64,000 nt of DNA from Reticulitermes lucifugus (lineage: Eukaryota; Arthropoda; Insecta; Blattodea; Rhinotermitidae): NCBI GenBank assembly GCA_026260175.1, contig JAKCWW010000739.1, positions 29,847 through 93,846 on the forward strand, given 5' to 3'. Positions 1-10,500 of this stretch are shown here, piece by piece. A program made the translations under genes and the position numbers. Under the pieces are notes generated by a model. That model made no database searches, was not told the DNA's origin, and saw nothing but the letters and a program-made list of their open reading frames with translations. Positions within the stretch are counted from its first letter, which is position 1. The number at the start of each line of letters is the position of its first letter.

Positions 1-1353
1 ATTTCTCTTTATGTGTACTTGTAAGTGTAGATACATTCTCCATGAAATTCAGAATAAAAAAAAGGTGGTGAGAAGTGGTATATTCTCTTTACAACACTGA
101 CCTGACAAAGTTGGCGTCCTGTAACCCTGATACGACCCAGAGAGAAACCTTATGCTTACCAAACTAAGAGTTAGACACTGCTCCTGATTTCTCACTTTTT
201 CACCTACAGAAGTTTAAGGTGGGAAGTCAGGAAAACCTGTCTCATACATTGTGCGTGCAATGAAAATCCACCACGGACAGCAACACTAATTCACACTCAT
301 TTACTACTATATATTGTACCAACATTCACAAAATGGTATGAAAACAAAATATTGACATGACTGCTTATTCATGGCTATATAAATAAATGTGGCTAAACGG
401 ATCCTAACAGTTAACTCATTGTGCAATTTTGCAGACTTGGTACCTCTGACCGCACATCACTGCACGTTTGCCTCAACTACCCAGCATGCAAATCACATCC
501 ATGTTGTGCCATATTATGTTTAGATAATTCAGTACTTCTTTGACCTCTATGACTTGGCCATATTTCTTGCACTTACCTCACAAATGGCATAGTTTTTGGA
601 AAAAAATGTATTTGGCGTAAGATGTGTTTTTGATTTTTTTCTCTGCAACTTTTTCTGAAGCCCTTGTCAAACCCAAGAAGAATTCAGAGAGATATTATCA
701 CAACTCATGTATGTTTTCATACAAAATGTCTACTATTTTTCAACAAAACTGAATTTGGTCAACAGATTTCAGTAAGGACAGACAGACATAGGCATAACTT
801 GGCTAATAACAATGGGGGGAGGGGGAAGCAAATCGACCATGGGTATTAGAAACATTAAATTATAAAGGGGTCAAATTTGAAAGAGGGAGAAGATTGGTTT
901 GAACCAGTCCTTAACATACATACACCCCATTCCCCCCACTCTCATCCCAATGTTCTTTTTTATTTGCCCCTCTTCAACTCAGTGCCAAAAGAAAACTTGC
1001 CNCCCCCCCAAATTTACATCTATGCATACAGACACGATGCGGCTAATAGTAGTTTTTCACAACTGTGTTGTAAACTCGCCTAAACATAGGTTGATTGTTG
1101 GTATGTTTTCTGCATTTGCACCATCAAATCTTCCTCTGCTCACAGAATTTGTTTAGAAAAACTTACTATGCACATAACCCAAACAACATTATATTCAACA
1201 TATCAGTACAGACATTGTTAGACACATCAATCTGCATAAAACATCACCACAGTCTGATCTTCAACAGCACAGAAACTGGTGACACGTATTTTAATTGACA
1301 AACTTGTATACCCTCAGAAAGAACATTAACAAAAATACTACTTTTCTGTGCAG
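1..1353. other. non-coding, probable upstream intron of the SEC14-like gene
   Basis: No exon is recognised here. The SEC14-like exon at 1354 begins with two bases that complete a codon, so at least one further coding exon lies upstream, probably left of the window; the CRAL-TRIO N-terminal region and the start codon are missing. The sequence is AT-rich with one ambiguous base at 1002 inside a C-run. Short open frames here show no recognisable protein. Confidence 0.5.
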
Positions 1354-1563
1354 TAATAATTGTTCCATTTGCTGGCCTGGATATGTGGGGAATGATGCAC
1401 ACTGTTAACAAGGCTGATTTCATTAGAATGACAATCAAAACTCTGGAATCATTTTTGAACATAGCAGCAGAACAAGCACAGAAATTTGGCCAGGACGCTG
1501 CAAAGGTTGTCTGTATTATTGATATGGAAAATTTCAATATACGTCAGTATGCTTGGAGACCAG
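1354..1563 (+). CDS. SEC14L: SEC14-like exon A (start of CRAL-TRIO lobe)
   Basis: The acceptor is at 1352-1353 after a short pyrimidine run, and the donor GTAAAT starts at 1564. Phase in is 2 bases completing a codon; phase out is 1. It encodes IIVPFAGLDMWGMMH through IRQYAWRPG, matching the first half of the CRAL-TRIO lipid pocket, including the ...VVCIIDMEN strand that corresponds to the IYDCEG region of vertebrate SEC14L2. Confidence 0.88.
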
Positions 1564-4500
1564 GTAAATATGACAGAATTTTGATATCCATAGATGCAAA
1601 ATCAGGATATATTACTTTTATGACACAGTATGAAGTCAATATAAATTACACTGTAAAGAATCAGAAAGCATCAACACCCTTCAGGGTAGGACTATATCAG
1701 ATTTTTGTCTGAACCAAAGTACAGAGTTTTAAAAATCCTGTAATTTTGTTCCACAGTTCTACTCTTGCTATTGATGCAAGTAATTCAAAGGAGTCAGCAG
1801 ATGGTACTTTTGGACAATGAGTTTGGTGTCAGGTCAATGTTAAGTAATAAGTAAAAATATTAGCATATATGGTCTCTACTAATTATTTTGCATATTGAAG
1901 CATCCCTGCAAAGTTTCGCATGAAGTTAATGAGTTGCAAGAAAAGATACAAAAGGTAAAAACTAAATTTAACCAGATTAATATTCTCTGAAAAGCTATGG
2001 TAATCACTGATTCATCATATAACACATATGATGGATATTATCGCTTGTCTGACATGTATTTTATATTATTCATACAATTCCAACTAAATGCACGTACAGT
2101 TAACAAACCTTTATTGTATTATCTCACTCTGCTACATGTTTCAGCTTAAATAAGTCATCTTCAAGGAGAAGCCTTTGTGCTCAGTTTTCCCAGAAAATGG
2201 CTTATTTTAGCCAAAACATGTAGGAGAGTGCATACCATGAGATAATACAATATAGGTTTGTTAACTGTAAGTGCATTTGGTTGGAATTATATGAATAATG
2301 TGCTTAATGCACAAATTATGAATAATATTAAGATCTATTTCATACTGTGTTTTATGAGTTGACTCTACTTGCATCTTGAAGTGCTTAGTTCATATAGCAG
2401 TATTTTGTGTTGCAACAATGTGTAAGTCAGTACCAGTGTTTGGGGGAACAAACTGCGTCTCCACTGATGACAGACGTTACTCTGAAATGCTGGTACCTAC
2501 CTACCAGGCTGTATGGTGTCATTACCCTATGACTACAATATGCTTTTTCACCACTGTAAAGACCCCCAAATCTCACATACATGTATGGTTGTCATTCAAC
2601 TGTCCGAATTTATTTTTTGTTGAAACTGCTCTGTACAGTAACCCTTAAAGACTGACATTCATCCAAATTATATATGAAACTGCAGTTCCTACCTCACAGA
2701 GAACAAACTACATCTCCTTTACAAAGACCAACTGGTTATTAATGTTGAATAATCAGTATTTACTGTGAGCATTATATGGCATGCATAAATATACATACAC
2801 TGTAAGGCAAAATGCAGTGTTTCATAATGTTACATCAGGCGGTACACACAGTACTATGAGGCTTTAGAAGGTTATAAAATTGTTCAACAACTAATGGAAT
2901 ATGTGGAAGGAAGTTGTCTTTCATCCGAAAGTGTAAATGATATTTCCTATAATGAAAATTCTATTCACCTGACTGTGAATGCTGTTAACTATTTCTCCAG
3001 CTCCTTCAACAGAATATAAAGTTGCATCTACAGTCTATGCTCACACATGCACAAATATAAGCACACATGTAACTACAGCTTCAGTGAGTACACATGGGTG
3101 TGCATACTGTGTGTTTACACAGCACTGGGCATGCCTCAATTCTGAAGGTGAATGATACCTGGAATAATTCCCTTCCCACAGATGAAGAAGGCAGAGGATC
3201 TATAAAGAATGTGGGAGATCACAGACTTGCACCATGGTGTAGATGAGGTCTTCGCTCTTCTAGGTTGTTACACAACATATGTTGATATTTGTTTACTGAT
3301 GTTACAGACAGCCTATTCGTCCCACTTCAAGGACTGCTTGACCCTTGAAGATGGCACTGATATGCTGTCCTGAAACATAGGTAACCAACTACCAACATAT
3401 GCTGCATAACAACCTAGAAGAGCAAAGACCTGACCTAAAGACTCTTCTGGATCTTTACTTATCTGAATGATGTTAACGTTTCCTAAAACAGCTATCCAAA
3501 TTACAGCTTCCTTAGCAAACATAATAGTATAAAAATGCATGTGTAAAAGCATTATCTTTTCTGAAAATATCACACAAAAATTGCTCCTGAACATTACTCA
3601 TGATATACACACATGATTCTTACTTACACTTGTGTCTTAGTTTGATCACAATAGTAAAAAATTTGGATCAAATTATCTACTTGTGAGTTAGTGACACAGC
3701 CACACTGGACATATAATCTATATTTTTTGGTAATACAAAATTCACCACTGATGTTTAAATATGTGCTGCAGCCGGAGAAGTCATTGTGGCACTACTCCAA
3801 ATGTACGAAGCCAATTACCCAGAAATCCTCAAAGCCTGTTACATCATAAATGGTAAGTGATGAATATAGATGATGGCTAATTTACGTTAATGTAAGAAGT
3901 ATTTTGTGGTAAAACAATCAAAATAAGAGCATATTCCTTAGAAATTACTTCCATATGAGATCTCATTTTTATTATTTTCAGCTCCTAAAGTATTTGCCAT
4001 TGCTTATGCTGTGATAAAGAATTTCCTGAATGACTACACATTAAAAAAAATGCAAATAATTAAGAATGACCCTCGGAAGTGGCAGCCCATCTTGCTGGAA
4101 ATAATTGAGCGTGATCAACTGCCAGCTCATTTTGGTGGAACCTTGACAGATCCTGATGGGAATCCAAGATACACAACTAAAGTATGTACTGTTGCATGCA
4201 CCACCAATGAGTGACTCTAACCTGCTTTTGCCATTCAGTTTATGCCACTTGTTGCAATTATGAAGCCAAGACACAATTATTATTCTCTCAACACCATTTG
4301 ATTTTGATCCAGATCTGTCAGGGAGGGAAGATTCCTAAGTCTTACTATTCCAAGAAGACTAACGACACAAGTCCACCAGAAGATAACACCTTCACAACAG
4401 CTGTAATTAAGAAAGGTGAAAAACTGTGTCTACCATTCATAGCTCCAGTAGAAAATTCCATACTCAAGTAAGTAACAAAGACGCACACCAACACAACACA

Positions 4501-7500
4501 ATGATTATCATTCTTGGAACTTATCCATTCATGTGCACATAAAAAATGATGAAATCTTCATCAATTCTCACTTACATAGCAAATACATTTAACAACGCAT
4601 AATTTAAACATTATAAATAAAATTATTTATTTCCATACTGCTTTACAGTAGCCTTCATTAAGAACTAGTTTCTAGTATAAGCTACTTACAGAAAAGTCAT
4701 ACTACAAAAATTTGTTAAATTAACTTTACTTAGTAAGTTAAGAAGTAAGGAGAGTCAATCAAAACTACAATTTGATAGTATCCTGCAGTATAATTTATTG
4801 CAACATGTTTCAGCTTCTTTAAAAAGCCATCATCAAAAAGTTTAAAATACTCAAAGAAAGATTATCACATACACCACATTAAAACACTTTTCTGTACCGT
4901 AGATATCACATATTTACAGTACTTAAGGGCGTTTTGGGGGCTGAAACTAAATATAAACATCAGATGAAATATGAAATGGAATAAATTAAAATTTATTAAA
5001 ATCATAATCTCATAATCTGTTAAAGGGGCCATGAAGGTGGTAATCTGTAATAAAAACTTAATTTTAGTTTAAGTATTAATAATTATTAGAAGAAGCATTA
5101 AAAAGTAAATAAAAATTAATTAATGGGAAAATGGGTACTTACTGGTACTTCATATCTATTTAGAGTAGAATCTAAGTTGTAGATGTTAACTTGCAATGTT
5201 TATTTCCTTTCTCATTTAATGTGTCTCAGTGAGTGTTTATTATAGTCTGTAAAATAAATTATTCATAAAAGTTGTGAAGGAAAAAATTTTGTATATGCAA
5301 ATAAAATACCATAAACTCCCTTCAATTATACAAATGGTTATTTTATTTACATATAAAAAATTTTCCTCCATAACTTTTATGAATAATTTATTTTACAGAT
5401 TATGATAACCACTAACTGAGACATGTGAAATAAAAAAGGAAATACATCTGACATTACTGACATCATGGCAGCATGTGATGAGACGTTCAGCCTGCTCGAG
5501 AGAGATAAACTGATACGTTTTCAGTGTAAAAGTGAGATGTGTGCACAATTAGCATCTGAAATTAAGCAGCAGCATCCTAGTGATAAAGTGGTGGTGAAGA
5601 TCTTGAAAACCTTAAAATTAATATGATAGAATTAAATTAAATGCTAAAATCAGCTAAGAGGCAATCCGTGAAAGTGGTTATATTGTTGGATATTAATCTT
5701 CTAGCAGCTAAGATTGAAAGTTTGAAGGAATTAGTTTCAGTTCAGGCAAAAAGTGAGATGCAGTGGTCAGATGTTGTTGCTGGAAGAAAGGAAACATTTT
5801 CATATACAAGGCAAATCAAATCTCATTCAATACCAGTTATAAATAATCAATTTGAACTAACTAATAACAGACATGAATGTGGATTCAAAACTACGAGTTC
5901 AATGAGAGTTCAACAAATTATAGGAAAATGTAAATTCAAGAAGGATAAAACAGTAAAGAAAAGACATAAAATTATAATCACAAGGGACAGCCACGCAAGA
6001 AGTTCACAGTCTAGTGAAACCAGAATCAGATATGGCATCAGTAATAAATACAGTTACAAAAGATATTGAAAAATTGACAAATAAGGGTGTTGTTGTAGTG
6101 TGGGGAGGCACAAAGGATGTAGGAAAAAATGACACTCGGAAAGGCCTTCTTCAAATAAAGAGTTTCGTTGAGAAGCATAATCAGACCAATATCACTGTAA
6201 TGAGTTTACCACATGGGTATGATCTTGAGGCAAATTTGTGTATAAATAATGAGGTAAAAGTATTTAATAGAAAATGATGATAACATTTGAAGGTTTTTGA
6301 TGATGCATTTTTTGTAGAGGTGAATTCTGACAGAGACCACTTTACAAGACATGGCCTGCATTTGAATTCAAAGGGGAAAGAACAGTCAGCAAAGAAAACT
6401 GTGAACAGTATTAAAGATATTTTTAATGTAAAAAAGATTGACCCAATTAGTATGATTTGGAGGGAACAGCAGGTGATGAATAGGGATAAGAATCATACTC
6501 CACAGATACATAAAAACCAAAGATCTGAAAGGAAATTAATTGATTCAAAAAGGGATATGAGACCAGACGACAGGCAAGAAGAAAGTGAATTTCATAGGAG
6601 TAGAGATCGGGGACAGAGCGAAGTGGAGTCAACCTCGATACCATCTAAACGTTCCAGGTGACTACCAACTAATAGGAGTGATGATTTTTTATGGATAGGT
6701 TTCAACAAGAAATGATAATTGTATATGATAAAGCAAGAAATAGAAAGGATTTTAATTCCTATGCTTTAAAAATTAAGTAACAAATTATTGGAATTATCTA
6801 TTTTGTTCAGTTTAGATTACATAAACGTTGACATTTTATGCTTTACAGAACATTGGTTAAAGGAAGAACAAATAAAAGTTTTAAATATTAATCAATTTAA
6901 ATCAGTGACTAATATTAGTAGACTTAGAAGTAATTATGAAGGTCATGTATTTTTGTATGAAAAGATCTGCACACTAAAGAAGTAAATTATTTGAAAGGGA
7001 TAGGAAGTGATAAAGTTTTTGAACTGTCTGTAGTGAAATTACTGGATTTTAATTTTAATCTTGCTTGTATATATAGATCACCTGGGAGATTTTTATGAAT
7101 TCTTGAATAAATTGGAATTAGTAATTTGCAAAGTGCATTCAAAAGGAAAATGATTAATCATATGTGGAGCTTGGAATATAAATTTTTTGCAAGACAGTGT
7201 TGAACTTCAAGAACTACAAAACTTATTTTTGATGTATAACTTGATAAATACAGTGAACTCCCTACCTAGGGTCACTAATAATATGAGATCATTAACTGAT
7301 GTCACAATAATAAATAATTTAAAATTTGAAATCTTAACAGAAGTTCTAGATTTGGGCAATTCAGATCACTTGGCACAAATTCCTTATATAAAGGCAAATA
7401 ATATAAAAACAGGTCTGGTAATTAAGAAGAAAATACATTTTACAAATAAAAGTATAGAATTCAAGTACTTGTTACATAAAGAATCATTGGAAGATATCCA

Positions 7501-10500
7501 TTCATCTGATGATGTTAATAGTTCTTTTAATACTTTTATGATTAAATTTATGTATTATTTTAACAGAGCATTTCCTCTAAAAACAACTTATGTGAAGGAC
7601 AAATTTGAAAATAAATGGATTTATATTTACATTTACAGAAATACATTTCAGAAATTCAGACTTCTTCCATCGACAATTGAATATGAAACAAGTCACTAGT
7701 AAATTTAACATAATTACATAAAAATTGTACAGTATTTAGACTTTGGTATGTATTTCACATTATATTCACTCTGCATCATGCTAACAAATCACAAGACTAA
7801 AACCAACATATGTACTGTAAAGGGGCAATTGACTCGTGTATGAAAATACAATGCATATGTTGGTTTTAATCTTGCGATTTTGGTATGTAATGTAATAGTG
7901 TGTCAGACAAGTTCAATGTTACTAATGTAACGATATGGATGTATAATACAGACGGACCCCGACTTAAGTAGCTCCGACATACGTAGTTCCGGACTTACGT
8001 AAAAAACTTCTTCTGCCACTACCACCACTACTACCACTCCAACCACCACCACACCCACCCCTGTCTCTGCCTCAATTGAATATGACAGTGACTTCAGTAT
8101 CGAGTATTAATTATTATTATGTTTTTTATTAATTGTTATTAAAATTATTAATTATTATTATATCAATTATTATTATTATTGTGTATAAGGTATATACTAA
8201 AACATAGCTCTGAGTTACGTAAAAATTGACTTACGCATAGGGTTGCGGAACAATCCACTTTCGTAAGTCAGGGACTTTCTGTAAATACAAACACAAATAC
8301 ACATTGCAAGTTAACATCTACAACTTATATTCTACTCTAAATATACACAAAGTAAGTACCAATTTTCCCATTAATTTTTATTTATTTTTTAATGCTTCTT
8401 CTAATTATTATTAATAATTAAGCTAACATTAAGTTTTTATTACAAATTACCACCTTCAAGGCCCCTTTAATACAAATGATGCTACCCTTTCACATTGGAA
8501 GTACAAGACTATGGTTTTAATAAATTCTAATTTATTCCATCTCATGTTTGTATTTAGTTTCAGCTCCCAAAACACCCATAGTCCTGTAAAAGTTGAGATC
8601 TCAACAACACAAAAAAATAAATGTTTTAATGTGGTGTATGAGATAATGTTCGCGTATTTCAAATTGCCTGATGATGGCTTTTTAAAGAAGCCAAAATATG
8701 TTGAAATAATTTACACAGCAATATACTATCAAACTGTAGTTGTGATTAACTGTTCTTCTTAGCTTCTACATGTACATCACAATGGGATGTTCCATGTAAA
8801 GGTATTAACTTAACAAGATTACAAATGGTGTATTCCGTTACATAGTACACAGACTTTACCAACGTGTTCTTTACTTTCAAAATGTCATAAAGGCCTTTCT
8901 TGTGCCAATTTTCATTAAGCTCAAGCTTGCTTGACCACTTTTGTTAATAACTTCACCGAATTTCAATGCCAAATCCCACAGATAGTTTAGTCACACCAGA
9001 CCACAGACAGACAGGGTCTCCACACAAGGTGTCTCTTTTTTTCTACTTTGTAAAGGACAGGTAAAATCAACTGAAAATTAGACATCCATTTCCACATGTT
9101 TATGACATATTATTTTCAAGATATGAGAAAGAAAAAACTTATGAGTACTTTAGAGACACTTCTACGCCCTGTTTGGAAGTTCTCTTCACAATTTGTTCAC
9201 GGTCACCATTATCAGTAAAAAAGAATCACTGAATAATCCACACATCAGTTGCTCTCAGCACTAAAGAAAGTTGATGGCAGTTCATGAATCAAACAGCACA
9301 CAAATCAGTGAGAATATGAATGCACATACCCCAAGTTAATGAAAATGCTTGTTCAATGTATTTGAAGGTGGGAGTTCCGTGTTGAAGGCCACGACATCAA
9401 ATTTGGTGTAACGTGCCAAGATGTTGATGGAACTGAGTCTACACCAGTGCCAGTACACAAGATTGATAGCCACCAATCATCTGAAACCGGAGCAATCACA
9501 TGTCCAACACCAGCTACTTGTAAGTATGCATCTCTGGTGGACAACTCAGCATGTAGAAACTTGGAAGAGTAATTTAATGTGTGGGAAAATGTAGAGTAAG
9601 TGAACAGTCCCAAAAATAAAACCTTCACACACTGTTCCCTCCAAATAGGTAAGAGTTACTAGTACTTAGCCACTGAAGAAATATCTCATTGCTGTTAATG
9701 GCACTAACAAGCTCATTACTGCCACAACAGAGATCTGCCATTAAATCTAGTCAACAGTCCTACCAATTATTTTGGCAATGACCAGACAACCACCTTCTGG
9801 GATATGATGCCATGTAGTCTGGTAGCTATGTACCAGTGTTTCAGAGGAAACTGCCATCTACCCTGATGATGGAGCAAGCAGGATTATCTGAAATGTTACT
9901 ACATATCTACTAGAATACAATGTGTCACATCCCAGAAGATGGTTGGCTTCTTGTTTCTTCTTCTTCATTCTCCTCCTCCTCGTCTTATAACAAAGACTGG
10001 GCTTTAAGTTCCATTCGCAGGCTAAGTAAATCAGTCCTTCCATTCTGATATAGAATAATCTATTTCTTGTCTTCCTACAGGGATGTAAGAATATGCTCAT
10101 CACAGTAACTGTTCAGTGTCATTCTTTCCAAACGTTCATGCTTATTTCCAGCTGTCTCATGTTGTTTCACTCTAATGTATCTCTTAGAGTAACTCCCACT
10201 GCTGTTCTAAAACTTTTATTTCAGGTTTTCACTCATCTCTTATTTCCTTCCTCAGTGCCTACTGTTTGTCATACTTAATGACTGTTTAAAGATGATGATA
10301 CAAACTTTTATCGAGACTTCTGCTCCCATGCTATTTCCAAAACGTCTTTTAACATGTTCAATTAAATTTATCAATGTATTTCTGTACATTTTCTTGTAGG
10401 GTGACAACATAAAGTTGTCTGTTCATGCCATGAAGGCATATAGGAGAAGCAGATGTGCACATCCACTCATTCTTAACCTGCTTATTCTAGCAGTTTCTAA

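Noticed and set aside
9353-9628. Minus-strand 91-codon open frame
   Set aside because: It is antisense to SEC14-like exon 9368-9519, which explains the openness.
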